Assembly (NCBI GenBank): GCA_963728475.1
Contig: CAVSKL010000001.1
Coordinates: 992,001 to 1,056,000 of the forward strand
Length of the DNA: 64,000 nt
Direction of reading: 5' to 3'
Source of the DNA: CAVSKL01 sp963728475 [NCBI: Candidatus Eiseniibacteriota bacterium]
GTDB lineage: Bacteria; Eisenbacteria; RBG-16-71-46; JABDJR01
The notes beneath the pieces were generated by a model. The model ran no database searches. It saw nothing but the letters and a program-made list of their open reading frames with translations, and was not told the DNA's origin. Position numbers and translations under genes: made by a program. Every line of letters starts with the position of its first letter. Position 1 is the stretch's first letter. This document shows, in pieces, positions 24,428 to 33,158 of this stretch.

Positions 24428-26358
24428 CGTTCGGTCCCCGACAGCACGCATTCGTCCCGGCCGGCCGGGCCCGGGAGGCGTGCCTCCTCTCCTGCATGCT
24501 CGCGCTGATGGCGATGGGCGCGGCCGGGCTCCTCCCAGGAGCGCGCCCGCGGCCCGCCGAGGCCGGCCCCGCCCGCAGCGACAGCACCGAGGCCGGGGTA
24601 TTCCAGGTGCTCCAGCCCAAGTACGGCACCAGCTATCAGCTCCTGCGGCGCACCTCGATCTGGAACCAGAGCTTCGACTTCGGCACCGGCCTGGGCTTCA
24701 TGAACTTCAACAACAAGACCAGCTTCCAGGTCCGCCGGGACTCCGACCGGAACGAGGAGCGCCGCAACGGAGACAATCACACCGACGTCCGTTTCTTCTT
24801 CATCCCCCACCTTCCGGTGACCCTGTCCATGGCCCTGGGCCGGAACTCGGTGAGTTCCCCGGGGAATCAGAACCAGACCGACAAGTCCTCGCTCAACCTG
24901 AACACCAAGTACACCCTCGATCTCCTGTCCATCCGGAACACGGTGGACGCGGGGGTGGGGCTCGGCCGGAACAACGACCTGACCGTGCGCAACGACTCCC
25001 GTACCTCCAGCGTCAGCACCAGCACGGACCGGAGCGCCGGCCTCAGCTCGAGCTGGAGCCCGATGGAGGCTCTCTCCGCCACCGTGATCCTCCGGGACAG
25101 CCGCTCGGACCAGACCAGCGTCCTCCACTCCTCCAACGAGCCGGACGACCGCCAGCCCACCAGCGGCGAAACCCAGACCGGGAGCGGCACCCTCACCTTC
25201 AGCCCGCTCGCCTGGCTGAACGGCGTGCTCACCGTCAACTCGCTCTCACAGAGCAACTCCAGCTTCTACCTCACCGCGGGGCAGGGACGGCTCGAGCACT
25301 CGGTGAAGAAGAGCACGAGCTACAACGCGAAGATCGCCTTCACGCCCTCTCCCAAGCTGGGGGGAGACCTCACCCTCGCCGCCGGTACCGACAACTCGAG
25401 CTTTCGGGTGCAGGAGAACCTCGCCAGGTTCGGAAACTCGGACTCCTGGGCGCTTCACCTGAAGGGAAACTTCCTCGCCTCCGACTACGACGCCACGCTC
25501 TCCCATAACCGGAACCTGCTGCAGCCCGCCACCAGCGACACCTTCACCACCCGCACGAACGACCTGGAGGGGCGGGCGTCGCGAAGGCTCAGCCCCAGGA
25601 TCACCGTCCGGTTCGACGGGCTGGTCCGGGCCAAGCAACAGTTCTACGCCAACGCCGCCCGGAGCACGCGCAACGACAACGATGAGCTCAAGACCAAGAT
25701 CCAGCCCGCCCTGGTCTACACCCCGAACCAGAAATGGTCGGTGACCGTCTCCTACGCCAAGAGCCAGACCCGCCAGGTGCAGCTCAATCCCACCCGTGCC
25801 AACAACACCCGCGAGGACTCCGACTTCTCCGCGGATTTCAACATCAGCTACCAGATGACCGGACGGACGCTGATCACCCAGAGCTACGCCATCAAGGCCC
25901 TCTACACCACCTACGACTTCAGCGGCTCCAAGAACTCGCTGCTCAAGACCCAATCCATCGTGTCCAAGGTGGACTCGCACATCAGTCCCAAGGTGGACCT
26001 TACCCTGGAGCACCGGTTCATCCTCAACGACTCGGGGCCGTTCAGCTTCGGACCCGGGGGGGAGCGCCTCTTCGCCCGCAACAACCGCACCTACCGCCAG
26101 GAACTGACCCCGGAAGTGGTCTACGACATCGCCCCCTGGATCTCCATCGACTTCCGCTCGCACTTCCTTCGGATCGACAACGTGAACGAGGGTACGGGAT
26201 TGCGCGCGACCATCCGGAACCTGGATCTCACCGAGGGGGTGACGGTCAGCCGGACCCTGGCCAACGGGGTCCGGCTGGACATGGCCGGGAGCTACGTCCG
26301 GAGCAACACCCAGCGCTCGTACTGGACGGTGACCTCGAGCCTGAACAAGGACTTCTGA
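24424..26358 (+). CDS. Predicted outer-membrane beta-barrel protein
   Basis: 644 residues. A signal peptide (about residues 18-45, hydrophobic LLSCMLALMAMGAAGLLPGA, then PAEAG) precedes a mature protein built of alternating amphipathic strands rich in Asn, Ser and Thr, ending in Phe (SSLNKDF), a typical outer-membrane barrel C-terminus. No named family is recognised; roughly 20 or more strands could be drawn. Start GTG at 24424 overlaps the rsmA stop (GTGA). It is followed after two bases by a lipoprotein gene, so the barrel and lipoproteins probably form one exported module. Lower GC codons than its neighbours (AAC, AGC rich) reflect the composition. Confidence 0.75.
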   Translation: MTFGPRQHAFVPAGRAREACLLSCMLALMAMGAAGLLPGARPRPAEAGPARSDSTEAGVFQVLQPKYGTSYQLLRRTSIWNQSFDFGTGLGFMNFNNKTSFQVRRDSDRNEERRNGDNHTDVRFFFIPHLPVTLSMALGRNSVSSPGNQNQTDKSSLNLNTKYTLDLLSIRNTVDAGVGLGRNNDLTVRNDSRTSSVSTSTDRSAGLSSSWSPMEALSATVILRDSRSDQTSVLHSSNEPDDRQPTSGETQTGSGTLTFSPLAWLNGVLTVNSLSQSNSSFYLTAGQGRLEHSVKKSTSYNAKIAFTPSPKLGGDLTLAAGTDNSSFRVQENLARFGNSDSWALHLKGNFLASDYDATLSHNRNLLQPATSDTFTTRTNDLEGRASRRLSPRITVRFDGLVRAKQQFYANAARSTRNDNDELKTKIQPALVYTPNQKWSVTVSYAKSQTRQVQLNPTRANNTREDSDFSADFNISYQMTGRTLITQSYAIKALYTTYDFSGSKNSLLKTQSIVSKVDSHISPKVDLTLEHRFILNDSGPFSFGPGGERLFARNNRTYRQELTPEVVYDIAPWISIDFRSHFLRIDNVNEGTGLRATIRNLDLTEGVTVSRTLANGVRLDMAGSYVRSNTQRSYWTVTSSLNKDF

Positions 26359-26360
26359 TC

Positions 26361-26990
26361 ATGAGAATCGTACCGGCGGCGGGAACCCGGAGGCGGCTCT
26401 TGGGGTTCGTGGTGGCACTGGCGGTGGCGGGACCCATCCTCGCTTCCTGCGGGATGTTCTCCATTCGGAAGCCGGTGGAGCCCGGCACCGGGGGGCAGGC
26501 CTGCGCGAGGCGGAATCCCATCGACCCCGACAGCGTGCTCTACAACTTCTCCAAGGCGATGGGATGCGGGAGCGACGGCATCCCTCAGTTCGATGAGACG
26601 CTGGGGCCGGGCTTCCAGCTGGCGCTGGACGCGCTCGACGTGCAGAACCGGCAGGGGGCCCGGGACACGCTCACCGCCGAAGAGGTCAAGCTGGGGCAAC
26701 AGGGCCTCGTGAATTCCACCACAGATTCGCTATACTTTGTGTTTTCCCGGGTGGAGCCCACGCGGACGAGCGGTACCGCATTTTACGAGAGGATGCCGTA
26801 CACGCTGCAATTCATTGAAAGGCAAGCAGATACAACTATTGTTACCCGGACGATTTCCGGAGAGGTCAACCTTACCGCGACCGAGCTCTCGGCCGGAAGC
26901 TGGGTGCTCTCCCTCTGGGGAGACCTGAGAGACGGCTCCGACAACCAGACCCTTGGGTCCTTTTACGACCAAACTGCGCCCGCCCGGTGA
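26361..26990 (+). CDS. Lipoprotein of unknown function
   Basis: 209 residues. Signal peptide with lipobox LASC (Cys near residue 30). The mature start contains PIDPDSVLYNFSKAM, the same motif as PDSVVYNLANSYK in the next gene, which suggests a distant NTF2-like family. The gene starts two bases after the barrel protein stop. Codons 118-165 (26715-26860) are clearly less GC-rich than the rest of the window. Function unknown; the context suggests partnership with the upstream barrel. Confidence 0.7.
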   Translation: MRIVPAAGTRRRLLGFVVALAVAGPILASCGMFSIRKPVEPGTGGQACARRNPIDPDSVLYNFSKAMGCGSDGIPQFDETLGPGFQLALDALDVQNRQGARDTLTAEEVKLGQQGLVNSTTDSLYFVFSRVEPTRTSGTAFYERMPYTLQFIERQADTTIVTRTISGEVNLTATELSAGSWVLSLWGDLRDGSDNQTLGSFYDQTAPAR

Positions 26991-26994
26991 CCGG

Positions 26995-27003
26995 TGCTAC
27001 ACT
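26995..27003 (+). promoter_or_regulatory. Candidate extended -10 element
   Basis: TGC followed by TACACT, 88 bases before the lipoprotein start at 27092. It has the same TGCTAnnnT form as the elements at 535, 14222 and 19866. Confidence 0.3.
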
Positions 27004-27091
27004 CGGTAGCTGCCCGGCAGGGCTGGAGTGCGGGGGACGCCGGACCGATAACCCCCCAGAGGCCATCGCCGTCCCCGGAGGATTTTTACAG

Positions 27092-27754
27092 ATGAAGCGC
27101 CTTCTTCCTTTCGCCGTGCTGGCGGCCGCCCTGGGGTTCGCCCTGCACGGATGCATCTTCTCTCCCAGCACGGTGCCCCCCAAGGGTACTCAGGATCCGT
27201 ACGCCGCGAACGTGTCCCCGGACAGCGTGGTCTACAACCTGGCCAATTCCTACAAGCGAAAGGAAATCAAGCCCTACGCCCAGCTCCTGTCCCGGGACTA
27301 CATCTTCCGGTTCCAGTCCGGGGACGTGCCCCCCGAGCTCGGCCGTGACTTCTGGACTCACGACGAGGACTCCACCGGCACCGAGCACCTGTTCAACAGC
27401 ACCCTCGTGCAGTCGATCAAGATCAACCTGGAGCACGGCGCGGCCACCGTTCCCACCGAAATCGGCATGCCCGAAGGTTCGCTCAAGCTCCGCCTGAGCC
27501 CCATCGACCTGGAAGTGGACCAGACCGACGGCACGACCTGGGTGGTGCAGGGCGACATCCAGGATATGTTCTTCCGCAAGGGCATGGTCGAGGCCGGGGA
27601 GGACACCACCCGCTGGTACCTCTTCGAGTGGCGGGACATCCCCGGCGCCGGAACCGCGCCCTCGGGAGGCTTGCAACCCAAGTCCAGCGACCCCGACACG
27701 CGCTACGTGACCATGGGAGAGCTCCTGCAGCACTTCGCCAAAGCCGGGAGCTGA
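27092..27754 (+). CDS. Lipoprotein, possible NTF2-like fold
   Basis: 220 residues. Signal peptide with lipobox LHGC (Cys near residue 21). The sequence SPDSVVYNLANSYKRKEIKPYAQLL followed by RDYIFRF resembles the start of NTF2/SnoaL-like lipoproteins common in deep FCB lineages; this is my inference. Start ATG 27092 with GGAGG upstream; the longer frame from 26987 would bury the signal peptide. The second half (from TLVQSI onward) is about 70 percent identical to the truncated copy that follows, so the two arose by tandem duplication. Confidence 0.75.
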   Translation: MKRLLPFAVLAAALGFALHGCIFSPSTVPPKGTQDPYAANVSPDSVVYNLANSYKRKEIKPYAQLLSRDYIFRFQSGDVPPELGRDFWTHDEDSTGTEHLFNSTLVQSIKINLEHGAATVPTEIGMPEGSLKLRLSPIDLEVDQTDGTTWVVQGDIQDMFFRKGMVEAGEDTTRWYLFEWRDIPGAGTAPSGGLQPKSSDPDTRYVTMGELLQHFAKAGS

Positions 27755-27775
27755 CCCGGGCGGCCGCTCGCGCCC

Positions 27776-28228
27776 TTGGTCGCTCTGCTCGTCGCGGGCT
27801 GTATCTTCAGCAGCGATCCAGGAGGCACGTCGAAGGCCGGCCCCGGCGACAACCCGCCGTCCTACGTGGCCGACACCGCGCCGGAGTCCGCCCACCTCTT
27901 CAAAAGCACCCTGGTGCAGTCGATCTCCGTCGACCTCCAGCACGGGGCGCCCACCGTTCCCACCGAAGCGGGAATGCCTCCCGGTTCCCTCGAGCTGCGC
28001 CTGAGCCCGATCCGGCTCGAGGTGGACCAGCGCGACGGCGTGCACTGGGTGGTGGAGGGCGACATCCAGGACATGTTCTTCCGCAAGGGCATGGCCGAGG
28101 CCGGCGAGGACACCACCCGCTGGTACCTTTTCGAGTGGCGGGATCTCCCGGGAAGAGGTCTCAAGCCCGGCGCGGTCGCGCCCGCCATCCACGCGGCGAC
28201 CTGGGGCAAGCTCAAGTCCATGTACTGA
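27776..28228 (+). CDS. Truncated tandem copy of the preceding lipoprotein, possibly a pseudogene
   Basis: About 150 residues. The only usable start is TTG at 27776, which leaves just eight residues before the lipobox Cys (VALLVAGC) and no basic region, too short for a signal peptide. In the same frame the sequence continues upstream only seven codons to the stop of the first copy. Relative to that copy, about 45 residues covering the DSVVYNL region are missing, whereas the C-terminal half (TLVQSI ... GDIQDMFFRKGM ... DTTRWYLFEWRD) is well conserved. It may be decaying, or expressed by readthrough of the TGA at 27752. Confidence 0.5.
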   Translation: MVALLVAGCIFSSDPGGTSKAGPGDNPPSYVADTAPESAHLFKSTLVQSISVDLQHGAPTVPTEAGMPPGSLELRLSPIRLEVDQRDGVHWVVEGDIQDMFFRKGMAEAGEDTTRWYLFEWRDLPGRGLKPGAVAPAIHAATWGKLKSMY

Positions 28229-28347
28229 CCCGCCCTCCCCGCGAAACCTTTTCGCCGGACCGCTCCCCGGTTTAAGGTACCGGTCTGGATTCCCGGGACC
28301 CCGGGCACCCACGTTCCGCATCCGGCTTTCACCTCCGGGAGGGCGTC

Positions 28348-29550
28348 ATCGCCAGCCGCCGTCGCCGCCGCCGCCGTGGCCGGTCGCGGCTTCAGCTCGT
28401 CCTGCTCGTCGCCGTCCTCGCCGCCGGCGCCTACTTCGGCGTCCGCTACCTCATGACCCCCCGCGGGAGGTACCTGATCGCGGTCAAGGTCTGGAACGGG
28501 AAGGAAGGCCGGCTCGAACCGGTGCTGGAGGGAGCCATGGCCCGCGCCGGGCGGGACCTCGGGCTGCCGCCGCCGTCGCCCCGTCTCCTCTGCCGGCCCG
28601 ATTCCACCGGCAAGACCGTCTGCACCAGCACCATCCAGCTCGTTCCCGGCGTGAGCACCATCCAGGGTAACGCCGCCTTCACCAAGGAGTTGACCGGTTT
28701 GGGGGCCAACCTGGCCGCCGGCGAGCAGGGGGTCGACGGGGTGGTCCACCTCCGCTACCAGGCTGGGCCCAGGCTGACGGTGACGCTGGCCCTCCTCCCC
28801 TCGGTGGGGACGGGCCTCGACACCACCGTAGCCCTCGCGCCCAACCTGCCGCGGGTGGAGGTGCGGGCGCGGCTCGCCCTCATCCTCGACGACTACGGGG
28901 AGAACGCCGAGGCCTCGGCCCGGTTTGCCGGCCTTCCCGGGACCCTGACCGCCGCCGTTCGATCCAACCTAGACGACGCCAGGCGGGTGGCGGCGACCGC
29001 CCGCAAGCAGGGGATGGAGGTGATCCTGAACCTCCCCCTGGAGCCCAAGAACTACCCGATCCAGAATCCCGGGCAGGACGCGATCCTGGTCGACATGTCC
29101 GGCCACGAGATCCGCCAGCGGGTCCGGAACGCCGTCGACGAGGTGGGACCGGTCCCGGGGGTCATCACCTACATGGGGTCGCTGGCGGTGGAGGACCGGG
29201 ACGTGACCCGCGCGGTCCTGGAGGAGATCCACAAGAAGGGACTTTTTTTCATCGACAGCGCCGGGGCCCAGTTCACCACCGTCCCGGAACTCGCCCACGA
29301 GGTGGGGGTACCGTTCTACGAGACCAGCTCGATTTCCGAGGTGGACGCGGGGCACCGCGATCCGGGTACGATCGGGATCCGGTTCGAGGACCTGGTCAAC
29401 CGTTGCCGCCGGGAGGGTTACGCGGTCGGGATCGTCCACGCCCGCGACGGCACCTACCAGGTACTGGCCGACCGGCTTCCCGCGTTGGCCCGGGAAGGGA
29501 TCGTGGTGATGGGGATCACCGAGGTCATGAAAATGAACGCCCTTCAGTAG
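28348..29550 (+). CDS. Divergent polysaccharide deacetylase (YibQ-like), start codon uncertain
   Basis: The catalytic-type domain (about residues 175-400: LALILDDYGENAEAS, EVILNLPLEPKNYP, ITYMGSLAVEDRD, FFIDSAGAQ) belongs to the divergent polysaccharide deacetylase family (COG2861), periplasmic proteins often near EnvC-type genes. The first ATG in frame is 28453, but codons upstream encode a basic stretch (SRRRRRRRGRSR) and a membrane anchor (LQLVLLVAVLAAGAYFGV) obviously part of the protein. The best ribosome binding site (GGGAGGG, 28337-28343) points to an ATC at 28348 as start; a CTG at 28285 is the only other in-frame option before a stop at 28273. A sequence error turning ATG into ATC is possible. 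400 residues from 28348. Confidence 0.75.
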   Translation: MASRRRRRRRGRSRLQLVLLVAVLAAGAYFGVRYLMTPRGRYLIAVKVWNGKEGRLEPVLEGAMARAGRDLGLPPPSPRLLCRPDSTGKTVCTSTIQLVPGVSTIQGNAAFTKELTGLGANLAAGEQGVDGVVHLRYQAGPRLTVTLALLPSVGTGLDTTVALAPNLPRVEVRARLALILDDYGENAEASARFAGLPGTLTAAVRSNLDDARRVAATARKQGMEVILNLPLEPKNYPIQNPGQDAILVDMSGHEIRQRVRNAVDEVGPVPGVITYMGSLAVEDRDVTRAVLEEIHKKGLFFIDSAGAQFTTVPELAHEVGVPFYETSSISEVDAGHRDPGTIGIRFEDLVNRCRREGYAVGIVHARDGTYQVLADRLPALAREGIVVMGITEVMKMNALQ

Positions 29551-29607
29551 GGGGCTCGTAAGCCCTTGTGCGGCAAAGGGACGGACGGCGGTCTTCCCCC
29601 CTTTCCG

Positions 29608-29636
29608 TTGACATCCCCCGATCACTGGCGTACCAT
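29608..29636 (+). promoter_or_regulatory. Promoter of secDF
   Basis: Perfect -35 TTGACA (29608-29613), exact 17-base spacer, -10 TACCAT (29631-29636). It lies 48 bases before the secD ATG. Confidence 0.65.
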
Positions 29637-29684
29637 TCGGCGCCTTGTGTCCAACCCCCCGCCTCGTCTCACGGAGACATCTCG

Positions 29685-31316
29685 ATGAGTAATTTGCGCT
29701 GGAAATGGGCCCTTCTGGTCCTGATCCTGGCCGTCTTCGGCTGGTACCTGGTCCCGACCGTCCGCTACTACTCCATGCCCCGCACCGAACGGGCGTCCAA
29801 GGATCCCTCGGTTTCGAAGGTCCGCCAGAACGCCATGAAGCTGGGGCTGGACCTCCAGGGTGGCTCGTACCTGGTGTACGAAGTGGACCTGGCCAAGATC
29901 CCCGCGGATCAGCTCCGGGGCGACGAGGTCGACCGCGCCATCGAGATCATCTGGAACCGCATCGACGAGTTCGGGGTGGCCGAGCCGATCATCCAGAAGC
30001 AGGGGACCAACCGGATCGTGGTCCAGCTTCCCGGTCTCACCGACCCCGCGCGCGCCAAGGAGCTGGTCGGAAAGACCGCCCGGCTGGAATTCCGGCTGGT
30101 GCGCACCCGCCAGGAGTTCAACCAGGCCCTGAACGCGATGGACCAGGCCCTGGCCCGGCGCATGGCCACCGGGGCGAGCACGCTTCCCGACAGCCTGCTT
30201 GCCGCCGACAGCACCGCCGCCGACAGCTCGCTGGCCGCCGCCCACCCCTTCTCGAGCCTCCTCCAGATGCTCAACAACGACGCTGCCTCGGCCTTCGTTC
30301 CCGCCGAGAACCTGGACAAGGCGCAGGCCCTCTACGCCGAGGTCGCCGCCGACACCACCGGGACCCCCCGGTCCCTGGCCGGCGGGACCGTGCTCATGTG
30401 GGGTGACCGCGAGTTCGGGGCGGGGAGCCAGAATCCGGGCCGCTACCTGTGGGGCCTCTCCAGCCGGGTGGACCTCACCGGCGACCACATCGACGACGCC
30501 AAGGTGGCGTTCGGGCTCGACGCCAACAACCCCAACAAGCCCGGGGTGAGCCTGAGCATGGACAAGCGGGGCGGGGCGATCTTCACCCGCCTCACCGGGG
30601 CCAACGTGGGGCGGCAGCTGGCCATCGTGCTCGACGACAAGGTCCAGTCCGCGCCGGTGATCCAGGACAAGATCCGGGGCGGACGAGCCTCGATCACCGG
30701 CCTGTCCGGCGACGACGAGGCCAAGGACCTGGCCATCGTGCTCCGTGCCGGCGCGCTGCCCACCGACCTCAACCTGATCGAGGAGCGGACGGTGGGTCCG
30801 ACCCTGGGCCGGGACAGCATCCAGGCCGGGCTCCGGGCGGCCATGATCGGATTCCTGATGGTGGTGCTCTTCACCGGCATCTACTACCGCCTCTCCGGGA
30901 TCCTCGCGGTGCTCGCTCTCCTGGTGAACCTCTTCTTCATCGTGGCCGGGCTGGGGATGCTCCGGGGCACCCTCACCCTCCCCGGGATCGCCGGCGTCGT
31001 GCTCACCATCGGAATGGCGGTGGACGCCAACGTGCTGATCCTGGAACGGGTGCGCGAGGAGTTGCGTAACGGCAAGACCGTCCGCGGCGCCATCGACGCC
31101 GGCTACGGCCGCGCCTTCGTGACGATCCTGGACTCGAACCTCACCACCCTCATTTCCTCGGTGGTGCTTTTCCAGTTCGGGACCGGTCCCATCAAGGGGT
31201 TCGCCATCACCCTCATGATCGGGATCATCGCCAACATCTACACCGCGGTCTTCGTGACCCGGCTCATCTACGATTCGGTGATGGCCAAGCGCCAGATCCG
31301 AAAGCTCAGTATCTAG
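29685..31316 (+). CDS. secD: Protein translocase subunit SecD
   Basis: 543 residues. N-terminal helix, large periplasmic P1 region beginning LGLDLQGGSYLVYEVD, the conserved stretch GRASITGLSGDDEAKDLAIV and RAGALPTDLNLIEERTVGPTLG before the second helix, then five more helices with the RND-type signature GMAVDANVLILERVREEL. With SecF it uses proton motive force to pull exported proteins through SecYEG. Start ATG at 29685 with GGAG upstream; the earlier in-frame start at 29568 adds noncoding sequence that includes the promoter. It lies 11 bases before secF. No YajC gene precedes it. Confidence 0.96.
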   Translation: MSNLRWKWALLVLILAVFGWYLVPTVRYYSMPRTERASKDPSVSKVRQNAMKLGLDLQGGSYLVYEVDLAKIPADQLRGDEVDRAIEIIWNRIDEFGVAEPIIQKQGTNRIVVQLPGLTDPARAKELVGKTARLEFRLVRTRQEFNQALNAMDQALARRMATGASTLPDSLLAADSTAADSSLAAAHPFSSLLQMLNNDAASAFVPAENLDKAQALYAEVAADTTGTPRSLAGGTVLMWGDREFGAGSQNPGRYLWGLSSRVDLTGDHIDDAKVAFGLDANNPNKPGVSLSMDKRGGAIFTRLTGANVGRQLAIVLDDKVQSAPVIQDKIRGGRASITGLSGDDEAKDLAIVLRAGALPTDLNLIEERTVGPTLGRDSIQAGLRAAMIGFLMVVLFTGIYYRLSGILAVLALLVNLFFIVAGLGMLRGTLTLPGIAGVVLTIGMAVDANVLILERVREELRNGKTVRGAIDAGYGRAFVTILDSNLTTLISSVVLFQFGTGPIKGFAITLMIGIIANIYTAVFVTRLIYDSVMAKRQIRKLSI

Positions 31317-31327
31317 GGGACGCGCAC

Positions 31328-32275
31328 ATGTTCGAGATGTTCGTCGGCGCGAAGTTCAAGTTCATGGGCCGGAGAACGGGGGCCTACATCTTCTCCGGCA
31401 GCCTGATCCTGATCAGCATCGCCTCCCTCATCCTCCACGGCGGCCCCCGCGAGTCCATCGACTTCACCGGGGGAACCGTCCTCTACGTGCAGTTCGATCA
31501 GAAGGTGCCGGTGTCCGCGGTGCGGAGCGCCGCCTCCACCGCCCATCTGGAGGGGGCCCAGGTCCAGATGTCGGACGACGGGCTGCAGGCGATCATCCAC
31601 TTCGGCCAGGCCTCGAAGACCCCCTTCCAGGACTTCGAACACGCCTTCCAGTCGAAGACCTCGTCGGCGAAGCCCATCCTCCTGAGCCAGGACAGCGTGG
31701 GGCCCAAGGTGGGCAAGGAGCTGGCCAAGAAGGCCACCCTGGCCATTCTCTGGTCCCTGGTCCTGATCCTGATCTACATCGCGTGGCGGTTCACCCGGGT
31801 GAGCTTCGGATTGGGCGCGGTGATCGCGCTCTTTCACGACATCCTCATCACGCTGGGGCTCTTCTCGGTCCTGAACAAGGAGGTGAGCCTGACCGTGGTG
31901 GCGGCCTTCCTCACCATCGGCGGGTACTCCATCAACGACACCATTGTGGTGTTCGACCGGATCCGCGAGAACATGGGCCTCATCCGCCGGATGAGCTTCG
32001 CCGAGCTGATCGACAAGAGCATCAACCAGACCCTGAGCCGCACCGTCCTCACCGCCGGCACCACCCTCCTGGCGGTGTTGGCGTTGTTCTTCCTGGGAGG
32101 CTCGGTGATCCACGACTTCGCCCTGGCCATGCTGGTCGGGGTGGGGATCGGGACCTACTCCTCGATCTTCGTGGCCAGCGCCCTGGCCCTGGACATCTCG
32201 AACTGGTGGAACAAGCGCAAGCAGACCAAGCAGGCGGCGTCCTCGGGCAAACCCCGCGCCGCCACCGCCCGCTGA
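31328..32275 (+). CDS. secF: Protein translocase subunit SecF
   Basis: 315 residues, six helices. The N-terminal motif IDFTGGTVLYVQF is the SecF signature, and YSINDTIVVFDRIRENM lies in the fourth-fifth helix region. The C-terminal tail is basic (NKRKQTKQA). Partner of SecD immediately upstream; the pair forms one operon with its own promoter and a rho-independent terminator after secF. Confidence 0.96.
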   Translation: MFEMFVGAKFKFMGRRTGAYIFSGSLILISIASLILHGGPRESIDFTGGTVLYVQFDQKVPVSAVRSAASTAHLEGAQVQMSDDGLQAIIHFGQASKTPFQDFEHAFQSKTSSAKPILLSQDSVGPKVGKELAKKATLAILWSLVLILIYIAWRFTRVSFGLGAVIALFHDILITLGLFSVLNKEVSLTVVAAFLTIGGYSINDTIVVFDRIRENMGLIRRMSFAELIDKSINQTLSRTVLTAGTTLLAVLALFFLGGSVIHDFALAMLVGVGIGTYSSIFVASALALDISNWWNKRKQTKQAASSGKPRAATAR

Positions 32276-32299
32276 CCGCGCCCTCCGCCCCGATTCCGC

Positions 32300-32329
32300 C
32301 CCTCCGGCCGCCCGCCGGGGGGGCTTTTT
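32300..32329 (+). terminator. Rho-independent terminator after secF
   Basis: 9-bp stem 32300-32308 with 32314-32322, 5-base loop, then five T residues at 32325-32329. A second GC hairpin without T tract follows at 32334-32358. Confidence 0.75.
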
Positions 32330-32374
32330 CACGGCGGGGGCGCGCTCCCCGCCCCCGCTCCTTGCCTCGTCCCG

Positions 32375-32380
32375 TATAAT
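32375..32380 (+). promoter_or_regulatory. Perfect -10 hexamer before the DUF4159 cassette
   Basis: TATAAT, the only perfect -10 I noticed near an operon head, 88 bases upstream of the ATG at 32469. No -35 match at 16-18 bases. Confidence 0.4.
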
Positions 32381-32468
32381 GGACTGCAAGCAATCGGAAT
32401 CGAGGCCGGCCCTCTCGCGGTATTACGGGAACCCATCCCCTCTTCCAGTTGTCCAAAGGGTTGAACCC

Positions 32469-33149
32469 ATGCGCGTTAGACCTGTCCTTGCCGCCCTCCT
32501 TCCGGCCCTCGCCGCCCTCGTGCTGGGGGCGTCCGGGGCGGGGGCGGCCCCGGAGGGCTTCCAGATCGCCCGGCTCAAGTACGCCGGCGGGGGGGACTGG
32601 TACTCCAACCCCACCTCGCTCCCCAACCTGCTGCAGGCGATCCGGACCCGGACCTCGATCCCGGTCGCGGACACCCACGAGGCGCGGGTGGAGCTCCTGG
32701 ACGAGAACCTCTTCTCCTACCCGCTCCTCTACATGAACGGCCACGGCGAGGTCCGGTTCAGCCAGGCCGAGGTGGACCGGCTCCGGCAGTACCTGGACCG
32801 GGGCGGGTTCCTGTGGGCCGACGACAACTACGGCATGGACAAGTCGTTCCGGCGGGAGATCGCCAAGGTCTACCCCGGGAGCCCGCTGGTGGACCTGCCG
32901 TTCACGAACGAGATCTTCCACGCGTATTACGATCTTTCCAACGGGACGCCCAAGATCCACGAGCACGACGGGCTCCCCGCGCAGTCCCTGGGGATCTTCC
33001 ACGACGGCCGGCTGGTGGTGGTCTACACCTACCAGTGCGACATCGGGGACGGCCTCGAGGACCCCGACGTTCACCATGATCCCGCGCCCCTCCGGGAACT
33101 GGCCATGCGCTACGCCATCAACCTGGTCGTCTACGTGATGACCCACTAG
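32469..33149 (+). CDS. DUF4159 domain periplasmic protein
   Basis: 226 residues. Signal peptide (1-29, ending GAGAA), then a DUF4159 domain: FQIARLKYAGGGDWYSNPTS, LLYMNGHGEVRFSQAEVDRL, RGGFLWADDNYGMDKSF, and the terminal ELAMRYAINLVVYVMTH. The fold is related to class I glutamine amidotransferases but lacks an enzyme nucleophile. In Bacteroidetes-type genomes DUF4159 genes accompany BatA/VWA and DUF4175 genes; here DUF4175 follows after nine bases. Start ATG at 32469 after AAAGGG; the longer frame from 32379 crosses the promoter. Confidence 0.85.
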   Translation: MRVRPVLAALLPALAALVLGASGAGAAPEGFQIARLKYAGGGDWYSNPTSLPNLLQAIRTRTSIPVADTHEARVELLDENLFSYPLLYMNGHGEVRFSQAEVDRLRQYLDRGGFLWADDNYGMDKSFRREIAKVYPGSPLVDLPFTNEIFHAYYDLSNGTPKIHEHDGLPAQSLGIFHDGRLVVVYTYQCDIGDGLEDPDVHHDPAPLRELAMRYAINLVVYVMTH

Positions 33150-33158
33150 GAGCGAGCC

